A DNA stretch of 64,000 nt from Paraburkholderia silvatlantica (GCF_003096715.1 NZ_QEOL01000005.1:310001-374000), one strand, 5' to 3'. Counted from the first letter of the stretch, positions 50,120-59,289 are shown. Notes: generated from the sequence alone by a model not told the origin. Made by a program: numbers and translations.

Positions 50120-51088
50120 GTGGACAAACTGACCAGCATGACCGTGTTCGTCAAGACGGCCGAATCCGGTTCGTTCACGGCGGCGGCGCGCATGCTTGCG
50201 ATGACGCCGCAGATGGCAGGCAAGCACGTCGACGCGCTGGAAAAGACACTAGGCGTGCGCCTGCTGCAGCGCTCGACGCGCAAGCACGCCCTCACGGAGG
50301 CCGGCCGCGCCTATTTCGAAGCCTGCCGGCGCGTGCTCGAAGAGGCGGCCGCCGCGGAGGCCGTCGCGCTCGCGCAGACCGCCCACCCGCAAGGCACGCT
50401 GCGCGTGACGGCACCCGTCGCGTTCGGCGCCTTCCGGCTTGCGCATGAAATCAAGGCGTTTCTCGCGGATTGCCCGGACGTGAAAGTCGATCTCGTGCTG
50501 AGCGACCGGCAGTTCGACCTCTTGCAGGACGGTTTCGATGTCGCGTTTCGTATCGGCGCGCTGCCCGACTCGCAACGGGTCGCGCGGCCGCTGGCGCCCT
50601 ATCGGCTCGTGCCGTGCGCCGCGCCGGCCTATCTCGCCGCACACGGAACGCCGGCGCACCCGCGCGAACTCGTGCAGCACGTGTGCCTCGATTACGCGTT
50701 CGACAGCTTCCCGGCGCCCCAGACGTGGATCTTCAAGGATGGCGACACGCAGATCGAAGTCGAGCCGCGCGGCCAGCTGCGCAGCAACGACACCCGCGCG
50801 CTGATCGCGGCGGCGGAGGCCGGAGCGGGAATCGTGCTGGCGGGCGAGCCGAGCCTCGCGCCGTCGATGGCGGCGGGGCGGCTCGTGCCGCTGCTCGAGG
50901 CGTATGCCGCGCCGGTGCGGCCCATGCATCTGCTTTACGCGGATCGCCGCGCACAGGCCCCGAAGCAGCGCGCGTTCGTGGCGTGGGCGCTGGCGTGCTT
51001 TGGCGAGGCGGGAGGCGTGACCGGCGCGCGGGCGTCGGCGTCGCCGCGTGTTCGTCGTTCGGCTCGCAAGCCGCGCGGAACGACGTAG
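50120..51088 (+). CDS. LysR-family transcriptional regulator
   Basis: A 322-residue regulator of the LTTR family. The N-terminal winged HTH spans residues 5-65 (TSMTVFVKTAESGSFTAAAR, QMAGKHVDALEKTLGVRLLQ, RSTRKHALTEAGRAYFEACR) and the remainder is a periplasmic-binding-fold effector domain ([40 protein letters not shown]). The C-terminal 25 residues are basic. It lies divergently to the NADP oxidoreductase gene, the standard layout for a LysR activator and target. Confidence 0.9.
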   Translation: MDKLTSMTVFVKTAESGSFTAAARMLAMTPQMAGKHVDALEKTLGVRLLQRSTRKHALTEAGRAYFEACRRVLEEAAAAEAVALAQTAHPQGTLRVTAPVAFGAFRLAHEIKAFLADCPDVKVDLVLSDRQFDLLQDGFDVAFRIGALPDSQRVARPLAPYRLVPCAAPAYLAAHGTPAHPRELVQHVCLDYAFDSFPAPQTWIFKDGDTQIEVEPRGQLRSNDTRALIAAAEAGAGIVLAGEPSLAPSMAAGRLVPLLEAYAAPVRPMHLLYADRRAQAPKQRAFVAWALACFGEAGGVTGARASASPRVRRSARKPRGTT

Positions 51089-51093
51089 CGTGA

Positions 51094-51927
51094 TTAGCTC
51101 TCGCTACGGAAGGCGGCGTTCAGCGCCGCGCCGGGGGCCGCGCCTTCGAAGCCGTCGAAACGCCCTTCGGTGAGCCGTTGCGCCGCGTGCATGAAAGCGC
51201 CCCACGCGGTGCGGGCGAGTGCGCCGCCCACGCTCACGCGCCGCACGCCGAGCGCGGCCAGTTCGTCGAGCGTGAAAGCCGATTTCGCCCCGATCAGCAC
51301 GTTCACCGGCTTCGGCGCGACGGCGCTGACGACGGCCGAGATCTGCTCGCGTGTCTGGATGCCGGGCGCATAGAGGCAATCCGCGCCTGCCTGCGCATAG
51401 GCCTGCAAGCGCGCGATGGCGTCGTCGAGATTGGGCACGCCCGCCACGAAGTTTTCCGCGCGGCCGACGAGCACGGTGTCGCCGCCGCACGCGTCGATGG
51501 CGCGCCGAGCCGCGCGCATGCGCTCGACGGCAACCTCGATCGGCAGCAGCGGCGCTGCGTCGTCGCCGGTCGAGTCTTCCACGGAAAGCCCGGCGACGCC
51601 GGTCTCGACGGCGAGGCGCACGCTTGCTTCGACGTCTGCGGGATCCGCGCCGAAGCCGCTTTCGAAGTCGGCGTTCACAGGCAGGTCGGTGGCCGCGACG
51701 ATTTCGTGCAGGTGCGCGAGGATCGCGTCGCGCGGCAGGGTGTTGTCGGCGTGGCCGCGCGACCACGCAAAGCCGGAGCTGGTGGTCGCGAGCGCCTTGA
51801 AGCCGAGGCGCTGGAGATAGCGCGCGCTGCCCACGTCCCACGGGTTCGGCAGCACGAAGCAACCGGTGGCGTGCAGCGCGCGAAATTCGGCGCGTTTCTC
51901 GGCGATAGTGCGGGCGGGTCCTGACAT
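51094..51927 (-). CDS. Isocitrate lyase/PEP mutase family protein
   Basis: A 277-residue TIM-barrel protein. FVLPNPWDVGSARYLQRLGF at the N-terminus, PVNADFESGFGADPADVEAS (metal-binding region), GVAGLSVEDSTGDDAAPLLP and VGRAENFVAG fit the broad ICL/PEPM family. The EDKxxxxxNS signature of true PEP mutase is absent (here EDSTGD), so C-P bond formation is not supported; oxaloacetate-decarboxylase or lyase activity is possible. The ATG at 51927 is chosen because the family begins there. It is unrelated in context to the phosphonate operon at 24.9 kb. Confidence 0.78.
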   Translation of the reverse strand: MSGPARTIAEKRAEFRALHATGCFVLPNPWDVGSARYLQRLGFKALATTSSGFAWSRGHADNTLPRDAILAHLHEIVAATDLPVNADFESGFGADPADVEASVRLAVETGVAGLSVEDSTGDDAAPLLPIEVAVERMRAARRAIDACGGDTVLVGRAENFVAGVPNLDDAIARLQAYAQAGADCLYAPGIQTREQISAVVSAVAPKPVNVLIGAKSAFTLDELAALGVRRVSVGGALARTAWGAFMHAAQRLTEGRFDGFEGAAPGAALNAAFRSES

Positions 51928-52185
51928 GGCAAGTTTCCTCCAGACTCGTGAATAGGCGGCGGGGTGTCTGCGCGGGGGTGCGCATCCCCTGGCGCCATCG
52001 ATTGTGACCGAATTCCTGGATTGCCGATTCGAACGGCGCTGGCTTGCGCCTCGATCGGCACGAAAATAAGGATGGCGAATTAAATGAGCGCCTACGAAGG
52101 CGATGACATGCAACAGCGCGAAATGAGGAAAAGAAGGGCACAGCCGTTATGATATGCGTTCCCTTTATTTTGCCGTCCAGCCGCG

Positions 52186-53220
52186 ATGTCCAAAACCAGC
52201 GCTCCGAAAGCCACGCCGCCCCGCATGTCCGATGTCGCCCGTCTCGCGGGCGTTTCGAAAATGACGGTGTCCCGCGTGATGGCGGGGCGCAGCGCGTCGG
52301 AGGCGACCCGCGAGCGCGTGCAGCGCGCCATCGACGAGCTGGGCTACGTGGCCGACGCGGCGGCCGGCGCGCTTTCCTCGGGGCGCTCGTCGTTCGTCGC
52401 GGTGCTCGTGCCTTCGCTTTCCAGCTCCAATTTCTCGGACACCGTGAGCGGCCTCACCGCCGTGCTCGAACCGCAAGGGCTCGAACTGCTGATCGGCGAC
52501 ACCGACTACTTCCTCGATCGCGAGGAGCGTCTCGTGCGCCAGATGCTGCGCCACCAGCCGCGCTGCATCGCGCTCACGGGCGCGCAGCATACGGACGCCA
52601 CGCGCACGCTGCTGCAGCGCTCGGGCGTGCCGGTCGTCGAGATGTGGGACCTGCCCACGGAGCCGATCGACATGGCCGTGGGCTTTTCCAACGTGAGCGC
52701 CGCGCGCGAGATGGTGCGCTATCTCGCGGACAAGGGGCATCGCCGCATCGGCTTTCTTGGCGGCGCAGGCGACCTGGACCGGCGCGGCCTGGACCGCCTC
52801 AAGGGCTTTCAGATGGAGATGAAGGCGCTCGGGCTCGAAAGGCACCGCGTCGTGCAACTCGGCGACTCGCCGGTCACGATGAGCCACGGCGCGCCCGCCA
52901 TGGCCGATCTGCTCGAACGCTGGCCCGACACGCAGGCGGTGATGTGCGTGAGCGACATGTCGGCGTTCGGCGCGATCATGGAGTGCCAGCGGCGCGGTCT
53001 GAGCGTGCCCCGCGACGTGGCGGTTGCCGGCTTTGGCAACTTCGAGATCGCGGCGTGCTGCTATCCGGCGATCACCACGATCTCGGTCGATGCCTACGGC
53101 ATTGGGCAGCGTGCCGGCGAGGCGATCGTCGCCGCCCTTGCGGCAGTGGACGGCGCGGGCGCGTCGCATCCCGCGAAAACGCGCATTCAGTACAGCGTCG
53201 TGCCGCGCGAGAGCGCTTGA
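52186..53220 (+). CDS. LacI-family transcriptional regulator
   Basis: A 344-residue regulator. MSDVARLAGVSKMTVSRVMA (residues 14-33) is the LacI HTH, followed by a hinge helix and a periplasmic-binding-like effector domain (VAVLVPSLSSSNFSDTVSGL; GHRRIGFLGG near 185). The closest recalled subgroup is GntR-type gluconate/sugar-acid repressors. No sugar genes are adjacent, so the target is not evident. The start is followed by a 13-residue N-terminal extension before the HTH. It is convergent with the IclR gene. Confidence 0.9.
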   Translation: MSKTSAPKATPPRMSDVARLAGVSKMTVSRVMAGRSASEATRERVQRAIDELGYVADAAAGALSSGRSSFVAVLVPSLSSSNFSDTVSGLTAVLEPQGLELLIGDTDYFLDREERLVRQMLRHQPRCIALTGAQHTDATRTLLQRSGVPVVEMWDLPTEPIDMAVGFSNVSAAREMVRYLADKGHRRIGFLGGAGDLDRRGLDRLKGFQMEMKALGLERHRVVQLGDSPVTMSHGAPAMADLLERWPDTQAVMCVSDMSAFGAIMECQRRGLSVPRDVAVAGFGNFEIAACCYPAITTISVDAYGIGQRAGEAIVAALAAVDGAGASHPAKTRIQYSVVPRESA

Positions 53221-53254
53221 GCATGCGACGCGAGCGTGCGATGCGCCTGCGTCT

Positions 53255-54001
53255 TCAAAGCCCCTTGGCGATACGCTGCGCCATCTCGACCACCGCGATG
53301 GCAAGCCGCTTTTCGCGGCGCGCGTCCAGCCGCTCCAGCGGCAGGCTCGCGCTGACCGCCACGCGCTTGCCAAGCGCCGTTACGCCGACGAACGCCGCGA
53401 AGCATGCGATGCCCGCCGTCACTTCTTCCCGCTCGTGCGCGAGGCCGGAGCGGCGTATCGCGGCGAGCGCCGCCAGCAGGTCCTGTTTGCGCGTGATGGT
53501 GTTGGCCGTCACGGCGGGAAGCTGGCGCGGCAGGATGGCGTTGACCTCGTCGTCGGACAGGCTGGCGAGCAGCGCCTTGCCCAGCGCACTGCAGTGCGCG
53601 GGCAGCCGCGAGCCGAGATCGGAGACGAGACGCACGGGCCGCGCGGGGTCCTCGCGCGCGAGGTACACGACTTCTGCGCCGTCCAGCACCGCTAGCTGAA
53701 CGACTTCGTTATGCGTCGCGACGAAGACGGTCGCTTCCTGGCGGAACACTTCCTGGAGCCGATCGTGCCGCACGTAGGCACTGCCTAGCTCGAACAACGT
53801 GAGGCCGACGATATAGCCGTCGGCGCGCTTTTCGATCCAGCGCCGGCGCTCGAGCGAGTCGAGCATCAGGTAGAGCGTGCTGCGCGAGAGGCCGGTGGCC
53901 TGCGCGATCGCCGCCGCGCGCATCGGGCCTTGAGCGTGCGCGAGCACGTCGAGAATGTCGTGTATGCGCCGTAGCGCCGGGACTTCGTAGGGGGAGGACA
54001 T
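53255..54001 (-). CDS. IclR-family transcriptional regulator
   Basis: A 248-residue regulator. The winged HTH lies at residues 8-70 (RRIHDILDVLAHAQGPMRAA, AIAQATGLSRSTLYLMLDSL), followed by the IclR GAF-like effector domain (SRLPAHCSALGKALLASLSD, REEVTAGIACFAAFVGVTAL). It is divergent from the aminotransferase gene with 198 bases between, so control of that gene is likely, perhaps by an amino acid or keto acid. Confidence 0.9.
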   Translation of the reverse strand: MSSPYEVPALRRIHDILDVLAHAQGPMRAAAIAQATGLSRSTLYLMLDSLERRRWIEKRADGYIVGLTLFELGSAYVRHDRLQEVFRQEATVFVATHNEVVQLAVLDGAEVVYLAREDPARPVRLVSDLGSRLPAHCSALGKALLASLSDDEVNAILPRQLPAVTANTITRKQDLLAALAAIRRSGLAHEREEVTAGIACFAAFVGVTALGKRVAVSASLPLERLDARREKRLAIAVVEMAQRIAKGL

Positions 54002-54199
54002 GGAGCTGCGCGCCGGGTTTGCCGGTCAAAGATCATCCAACAGGCTGGAAATACTAACACCACGTTGGATACGCGCATGAGTGCGCCGACATTTCCCGGC
54101 GGCATCGTTCCTTGGTATCGTGGCACACACGAATCAACGGGAACGGTTTGAACGCCGCGGCGTGCGAGGCGCGCCGCATGTTCGGGAGAGTCACGGAAG

Positions 54200-55387
54200 A
54201 TGAAGTATTCGAATCTGGTCGAGCGCTTGCAGGGCCGTCGCACGACGGCATGGGAGATCCATCACGCAGCGGTGCAGGCCGCGGCGCGTGGCGAGGACGT
54301 GATCGTGCTGAGCGTGGGCGACCCGGACTTCGGCACGCCCGCGCCCATCGTCGAGCGCGCCGTGGCCGCGCTGCGCGAAGGCGATACGCACTACTCGGCC
54401 ATCATGGGCCGCGAGCCGCTGCGCGAGGCGATTGCACGCGAGCATGCGCAGCAGAGCGGGCGCGCGGTCGGCGCGCAAAACGTGATCCTCTGCGCAGGCG
54501 CGCAGAACGGCTTGTTCGCATCGTCGCTCTGTTTGCTGGAGGCCGGCGACGAAGTGCTCGTGCCCGAGCCGATGTACCTGACCTACGAGGCCGCGATCCG
54601 CGCGTCGGGCGCGACGCTCGTGCCGGTGCCCGTCGATCCCGGGAGCGGCTTCCATCTCGACTGCGATGCGCTCGAAGCAGCCGTCACGCCGCGCACGCGC
54701 GCGATCTTCTTCGCGACGCCGTGCAACCCCACCGGCGCAGTGATGCCGCGCGCGCACCTCGAACGCGTCGCGCAACTGGCAAGGCGCCACGACCTGTGGG
54801 TGCTCTCCGACGAGGTCTATGCCGACCTCACATTCGAGCGCGAGCACGTGAGCATCGCCGCGCTCGACGGCATGGCGGAGCGCACGGTCACGCTCGGCAG
54901 TCTCTCGAAATCGCATGCCATGCCGGGCTGGCGCCTCGGCTGGGTGATCGCGCCGGAAACGATGATCGCGCATCTGGCGCGGCTCGCGCTCTGCATGCTC
55001 TATGGGCTGCCCGGTTTCATCCAGGAGGCGGCGATCACGGCGCTCGACAACCGCGCGCAGATCGTCGCGCAAATGCGCGAGATCTATCGCCGCCGGCGCG
55101 ACATCGTCTACGAGCGGCTCGCGGGCGTGCCGGGTCTCAAGTGCCTGTTGCCGGAAGCGGGCATGTTCATGATGATCGACATCCGCGGCACGGGGCTCGA
55201 CACGCAGGCTTTCACATGGCAGCTGTTCGAGGCGCAGAAGGTTTCCGTGCTCGACGCAAGCGCGTTCGGCGAAACCGCAAACGGCTATGTGCGGCTTGGT
55301 TTCGTCGTGGACGAACCGAGGCTCGTCGAGGCCTGCGAGCGCATCGCGGCGTTCGCACGGGAGCGCGCCGCCGCCGCGACGCGCTAG
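54200..55387 (+). CDS. Class I/II PLP-dependent aminotransferase
   Basis: A 395-residue fold-type I aminotransferase. VGDPDFGTPAPIVERAVAAL near residue 37, FFATPCNPTGAVMPRAHLER near 165, LWVLSDEVYADLTFEREHVS and the PLP lysine in TLGSLSKSHAMPGWRLGWVI (near 235) are complete, and PNPTxN-type arginine AYVRLGF-like contact is present as GYVRLGFVV near 365. It probably acts on an amino acid with 2-oxoglutarate or pyruvate; the exact substrate is unclear. The stop overlaps the convergent NUDIX stop by four bases. Confidence 0.88.
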   Translation: MKYSNLVERLQGRRTTAWEIHHAAVQAAARGEDVIVLSVGDPDFGTPAPIVERAVAALREGDTHYSAIMGREPLREAIAREHAQQSGRAVGAQNVILCAGAQNGLFASSLCLLEAGDEVLVPEPMYLTYEAAIRASGATLVPVPVDPGSGFHLDCDALEAAVTPRTRAIFFATPCNPTGAVMPRAHLERVAQLARRHDLWVLSDEVYADLTFEREHVSIAALDGMAERTVTLGSLSKSHAMPGWRLGWVIAPETMIAHLARLALCMLYGLPGFIQEAAITALDNRAQIVAQMREIYRRRRDIVYERLAGVPGLKCLLPEAGMFMMIDIRGTGLDTQAFTWQLFEAQKVSVLDASAFGETANGYVRLGFVVDEPRLVEACERIAAFARERAAAATR

Positions 55388-55788
55388 CGGGTCTCGAAGT
55401 AGAGGCGCGTGGGCTCGAACAGGTCGGTGGGTAATGCGTCCCGCGCGAACCATGCCCACCGCGCGCATTTGTCGGGCTCGACAACGACGGGCGTGCCCTG
55501 CGCGGCGGCCTCGACGAACAGCGTCACATGACGCACGCGGCCGGCTTCGAGCCAGCCGCTGGCCCAGCCGTCGGCTTGCGCGCCGGTCGTTTCCAGGCCT
55601 GTTTCCTCGCGCAGCTCGCGTGCGGCCGCGGCGAGCGGATCCTCACCGGGGTCGACCTTGCCGCCGGGGAACGCCCATGTGTCGCGGCCCCATGCGCTTT
55701 TGCGCAGGCCGAGCAGCCACATATCGCCGTTGCGTACGACGATGCCCACGCCGAGCACGGTGACGGGAGCACTCATGTCATCACTCAT
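55384..55788 (-). CDS. NUDIX hydrolase
   Basis: A 134-residue NUDIX-domain protein. The Nudix box is intact as GGKVDPGEDPLAAAARELRE followed by ETG (near residues 44-66), giving a pyrophosphohydrolase acting on nucleoside diphosphate derivatives. WAFPGGKV and the C-terminal ALPTDLFEPTRLYFETR resemble ADP-ribose pyrophosphatase or dCTP pyrophosphatase-like house-cleaning enzymes. Either MSDD (55788) or MSAP (55776) can be the start. It is convergent with the aminotransferase. Confidence 0.85.
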   Translation of the reverse strand: MSDDMSAPVTVLGVGIVVRNGDMWLLGLRKSAWGRDTWAFPGGKVDPGEDPLAAAARELREETGLETTGAQADGWASGWLEAGRVRHVTLFVEAAAQGTPVVVEPDKCARWAWFARDALPTDLFEPTRLYFETR

Positions 55789-55891
55789 GCCTTGTGGATG
55801 TTGATCTGGATTCCGAATCATGGGTGAGGCCGATCACGCGCTGCGCGCCGTTCTGCTATGCAGGGCGCGCAGCAAACGCGGGTAGATTCAT

Positions 55892-56125
55892 TCAACGTTC
55901 GCCGTCGAAGAGATCGTTGAGCATCTCGTCGAAGGCGGCCTGGGCGTCTTCGAGTTCCTGGAGTGCCATGTCGAAGGTCTGCAGCGCGAACTGCGACGGC
56001 TTGCCATCGCCTTCCGGCGGAAACTGCGACTGCAGCGAGGTGAACGCCGACTTGACGCGCTGGGTCGCGCTCAGGACGCGCTCCATGGCGGCGGCTTCTT
56101 CGGCTCGAGCCTGTTCTGGGGTCAT
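55892..56125 (-). CDS. Hypothetical helical protein
   Basis: A 77-residue acidic, mainly helical protein beginning MTPEQARAEEAAAMERVLSA and ending DEMLNDLFDGER. It has no cysteine, signal peptide or membrane helix; heptad-like spacing in RVKSAFTSLQSQF and MALQELEDAQAAF suggests a coiled coil or helical bundle. I do not recognise a family. An AACGGAGC element precedes the ATG. It lies 38 bases downstream of the Lrp gene on the same strand and could be co-transcribed. Confidence 0.6.
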   Translation of the reverse strand: MTPEQARAEEAAAMERVLSATQRVKSAFTSLQSQFPPEGDGKPSQFALQTFDMALQELEDAQAAFDEMLNDLFDGER

Positions 56126-56163
56126 CGAAAGCTCCGTTCTTGCGTGAATGGGGTTGGGTGTGT

Positions 56164-56628
56164 TCAGGGCAGGGGCAGTCCGCTCTCGGCCTTCACTTCG
56201 CGCAGCGACAGCGCCGATTCGACCGACGTGACACCGGGCAAGCTGCGCAGCTGGTCGCGCATGAAGGTGCCGTAGTCGTCGAGATCGCGGGCCACCACCT
56301 GCAAAATATAGTCCGCCGTGCCGGATACGTTGTGGCACGACAGAATGCGCTCGATCGCCAGCACCTCGCGCTCGAAGCGGTCGGCGAGCGCGCGGTCGTG
56401 CACGGCGAAGCGCACCGAGACGAATCCCACCACGCCAAAACCGAGCGCGCGGCGCGAGAGCACGGCCCGGTAACGCTCGATATAGCCCTCCTGTTCGAGG
56501 CGCTTGAGGCGCCGCGCGCACGGCGTTTCGCTCAGGCCCACCGTTTCGGCGAGCCGTGCGTTCGGCATGCGCCCGTCGGTTTGGAGCGCGCCGAGTATCG
56601 CCCGGTCGAGTTTATCGAGATCGCTCAT
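56164..56628 (-). CDS. Lrp/AsnC-family transcriptional regulator
   Basis: A 154-residue regulator. The N-terminal HTH (LDKLDRAILGALQTDGRMPN, ARLAETVGLSETPCARRLKR) is followed by a RAM ligand-binding domain (VRFAVHDRALADRFEREVLA, GTADYILQVVARDLDDYGTF). It is divergent from an amino-acid exporter gene of the LysE type across 136 bases, the classical Lrp-LysE arrangement in which the exporter is induced by its amino acid substrate. Confidence 0.92.
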   Translation of the reverse strand: MSDLDKLDRAILGALQTDGRMPNARLAETVGLSETPCARRLKRLEQEGYIERYRAVLSRRALGFGVVGFVSVRFAVHDRALADRFEREVLAIERILSCHNVSGTADYILQVVARDLDDYGTFMRDQLRSLPGVTSVESALSLREVKAESGLPLP

Positions 56629-56764
56629 GATGGCTGGGGGAATTCTGGTGCGGATTCGGAAATCTTAGCGCATTCCTCCAATCTCTGGCTTGGGTGGTAT
56701 GAAAATCGCCAGAAATCGCTCTGCGTGTAGCGGCAAGATAGAGCCTCTTTCACGCGAGGCCAAC

Positions 56765-57391
56765 ATGATTTCCGCTCACCTGCTGTTGATGTTCATCGTC
56801 GCCCTGATTATCGTCTGCGCGCTGCCCGGCGCCGACATGGCGCTCGTGATGCAGACCAGCATGAGCCGCGGCACGCGCAGCGGCTTCGCGGCGGCCTGCG
56901 GCCTCGGACTCGCGCGCGCGACCCACGTGACGCTGTCGGCCTGCGGTCTTGCGGCCTTGCTGCGCAACGCGCCGTGGCTTTATGAAGTCGTGCGTTACGT
57001 GGGGGCGGTTTATCTCACGTGGATTGCGGTGCAGATTTTCCGCGCGCCGGCGTTCGCGATGCCCGAGCAGGAGGGCGTGGCCATAGCGCGGCCGCGCCGC
57101 GCCGATTTCGCCAAGGGGCTGCTCACGAACCTGCTGAACCCGAAGGCGCTGCTGTTCTGCTCGGTGCTGCTGCCGCAGTTCATCCGGCCCGAGGCGGGAT
57201 CGGTCTGGCTGCAGGTGTCCGTGCTGGGCGTGCTGCTCGTTGCCGTGTGCGCGCTCTTCGACGTGATCTACGTGCTGGGTGCGGCGCGCATCGCCGTGTG
57301 GCTGCGCCGCCATCCGCTCGCGCAGACGGTCCAGAAGTGGGCGTTCTCCTCCGCGTTGATCGGCTTCGCGCTGCGGCTCTCGCTCGATTGA
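56765..57391 (+). CDS. LysE/RhtB-family amino-acid exporter
   Basis: A 208-residue inner-membrane protein with five to six helices. MISAHLLLMFIVALIIVCAL, PGADMALVMQTSMSRGTRSG (the conserved PGP/PGA loop) and KGLLTNLLNPKALLFCSVLL are hallmark LysE segments. It probably exports an amino acid or derivative under control of the divergent Lrp-type gene. The ATG at 56765 is followed directly by the family N-terminus; the upstream frame at 56690 is rejected. A strong terminator follows. Confidence 0.9.
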   Translation: MISAHLLLMFIVALIIVCALPGADMALVMQTSMSRGTRSGFAAACGLGLARATHVTLSACGLAALLRNAPWLYEVVRYVGAVYLTWIAVQIFRAPAFAMPEQEGVAIARPRRADFAKGLLTNLLNPKALLFCSVLLPQFIRPEAGSVWLQVSVLGVLLVAVCALFDVIYVLGAARIAVWLRRHPLAQTVQKWAFSSALIGFALRLSLD

Positions 57392-57419
57392 CGCCGCCGC
57401 CGGGACTGACGATTGCCAG

Positions 57420-57455
57420 AAAGCGTGCGGCGCCGTGTGCGACGCACGCTTTTTT
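57420..57455 (+). terminator. Rightward intrinsic terminator after the LysE gene
   Basis: AAAGCGTGCG pairs with CGCACGCTTT around a 13-base loop, followed by a run of six T residues. Confidence 0.8.
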
Positions 57456-57479
57456 GTCGCTCGCGTTTAGCGGCTCGCG

Positions 57480-57986
57480 TCAGCGCCCGCCAAGATAGTC
57501 CAGCTTGCCCAGTTCCACGCCGTTGTGACGCAGGATGTCGTAGGCCGTGGTGACATGGAAGAAGAAGTTGGGCAGCACGAAGCCCAGCAGATAGCTCTGG
57601 CCCGTGAACTCGATCGGCCCGCTGCGCATCTTGAGCGTAATGCTGCGTGTTTCCGTGCCGTCGATCTGCTCCGGCTTGAACCCGTTCAGATAGTCGATGG
57701 TCTTCTGGATACGGGCGTGCAATTCGTCGAAAGTGACCTCGACGTCCTCGAATTTCGGAGCTTCCACACCGGCGAGGCGCGCGGCGCAGCCCTTTGCGGT
57801 GTCGGTGGCGATGTGGATCTGACGCATGAGCGGCAGCATGTCGGGGAAGAGCCGCGCGCCCGTCAGCACGGAGGGGTCGATCTGCTTTTCCGCTGCATGC
57901 GCCTGCGCCTTGCCGATGATGTTTTGCAGATTGGTGAGGCCGCGCACGAGCACGGGCACCGATGCTTGATACATGGAAATTGACAT
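57480..57986 (-). CDS. DUF1993 domain protein
   Basis: A 168-residue helical protein. MSISMYQASVPVLVRGLTNL at the start, LFPDMLPLMRQIHIATDTAK and VLPNFFFHVTTAYDILRHNG with the conserved histidine match DUF1993, a DinB-like four-helix-bundle family of unknown function. The frame extends upstream to 58082, but the ATG at 57986 matches the family start and has a GGAAA element before it. It is convergent with the LysE gene. Confidence 0.88.
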   Translation of the reverse strand: MSISMYQASVPVLVRGLTNLQNIIGKAQAHAAEKQIDPSVLTGARLFPDMLPLMRQIHIATDTAKGCAARLAGVEAPKFEDVEVTFDELHARIQKTIDYLNGFKPEQIDGTETRSITLKMRSGPIEFTGQSYLLGFVLPNFFFHVTTAYDILRHNGVELGKLDYLGGR

Positions 57987-58082
57987 GGGGTTTCCTCGTT
58001 TCCTGGAATGCGCGCGATGCGCTCCGCTTTGGAGCTGACCGGGCGGCGGCCCATTATGCGCTATCGCGTCGCCTGCTGCCAT

Positions 58083-58340
58083 CGGCCAAACTGCCAGCCT
58101 CAGCGCAACGGCCCGACATTTCGCCAGGTGCGTAAATTACCTGGGATTACAGAGCAAATATTCCATACGAAACCTTGAGGTTGCGATAGATTGCGGCGCG
58201 GGAGCGCGGGCCGGCGCGCGACGTGCGCAAGTGCATGTCTGCAAACCAATGTGCGCAATTGCCCCGACAATATTTGATTGTGGTTTAATAGCCCGGCACC
58301 AACCAACCATTGCGCATCGTGTTGCACGATGCGCTCAACC
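58083..58340. other. Intergenic region upstream of the secreted HNH-fold gene
   Basis: No gene is supported here. It must contain the divergent promoters of the DUF1993 gene and the secreted protein gene. TTGATTGTGGTTTAATAGCC near 58273-58292 is AT-rich and could include the rightward -10 element. Nothing else stands out. Confidence 0.5.
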
Positions 58341-58937
58341 ATGAACGCAGAAAAGGCAGCAATACGCCGCATCGCGCGCCGCATGGCGGAAGGCATTGTT
58401 TGTCGCACTGGCGCGCCGCGGTGGCGCGCGCGAGTGTTGCGCGTTTCGCTGCTGGCGCTCGCTACGGGCAGCGCGGCACAGGCCGCATTCGCGCAAGATC
58501 CACGGCTTCTCGATACGCGCGTCACGCAGGGGTCGGTGACGGACACGATCTGCCGTCCGGGCTACGCCGACACCGTGGCGCCGCCGTTCGACGAGACCAT
58601 GGCGCTGAAGGACCGCATGCTTGCAGCGCGTGGCATCGGCGCCGACGACGGCGTGGGCTACGCGCTCGACCGGCGCGTGCCGATCGTACTCGGCGGGTCG
58701 CCGGACGCTGCGGCCAATTTCGACCTCATCCCATGGGGCGGCCATGCCGGCGAGCGCCGCAAGTCGCTGCTCACGGTGCGCCTGAAGCGCTGCGTATGCG
58801 CGGGACGCATGACGCTGGCCGAGGCGCAGGCCGCGATCACCGGCAACTGGGTGCATCAGTACAATCGCCTCACGCGCATGGATTGTGGCGGGTCGGTCGA
58901 AGAGACGACCTCGGCAAGCCGCGACGACGGGTCCTGA
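58341..58937 (+). CDS. Exported HNH-fold protein with altered active site
   Basis: A 198-residue protein. A basic N-terminus and hydrophobic stretch (ARVLRVSLLALATGSAAQAA, then FAQ) form a signal peptide. The mature part TICRPGYADTVAPPFDETMA, LGGSPDAAANFDLIPWGG and RLKRCVCAGRMTLAEAQAAI matches a secreted HNH-like family in which a DH pair precedes the LGGSP segment. Here that position reads YALDRRVPIVLGGSP, so the metal-binding or general-base histidine is missing, and nuclease activity is doubtful. Alternative starts at 58329 and 58383 are possible. Confidence 0.7.
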   Translation: MNAEKAAIRRIARRMAEGIVCRTGAPRWRARVLRVSLLALATGSAAQAAFAQDPRLLDTRVTQGSVTDTICRPGYADTVAPPFDETMALKDRMLAARGIGADDGVGYALDRRVPIVLGGSPDAAANFDLIPWGGHAGERRKSLLTVRLKRCVCAGRMTLAEAQAAITGNWVHQYNRLTRMDCGGSVEETTSASRDDGS

Positions 58938-59115
58938 AGCGCCGTTTCGCGCGCACCTTTCCTGTCGGGCACGCCGATTGCGGTCCGGATCAGGCATGCA
59001 CGGCGGGCAATCCGACGGCAATCGGTTAGCCATCTGCCGCCAGACAATATGCCGCAGCGCACCGCTCAGCAAATGCGACTATGCTGACATTCATCAACAA
59101 GAGGGAGTCACAACA

Positions 59116-59247
59116 ATGCTTACGTCCAGCCTTTTACTGCTTGGCGTCGCTGCCGTGCTCGGCCAGGTGGCGTGGACCCGCGCACGCGCTCGTGCGAGCC
59201 TGCAGCCCGTGCGCGTGCGCGCGACGCAACCCCGCCAGTTCCGCTAA
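59116..59247 (+). CDS. Possible 43-residue membrane microprotein
   Basis: A frame from the ATG at 59116 encodes MLTSSLLLLGVAAVLGQVAW followed by a basic tail TRARARASLQPVRVRATQPR. One hydrophobic helix and a strongly positive tail suggest a single-pass inner-membrane protein. AGGGAG lies 10-15 bases before the start. It stands between a secreted protein gene and the RRM-like gene, both rightward. Translation is unproven. Confidence 0.45.
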   Translation: MLTSSLLLLGVAAVLGQVAWTRARARASLQPVRVRATQPRQFR

Positions 59248-59289
59248 ACGCTGCACATCGGGTTCGAATACCACGCGAGGTAGGCCGTC

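Noticed and set aside
51094..51927. Second PEP mutase for phosphonate synthesis
   Set aside because: The EDKxxxxxNS motif is replaced by EDSTGD, so it belongs to the broader family and not to true PEP mutase.
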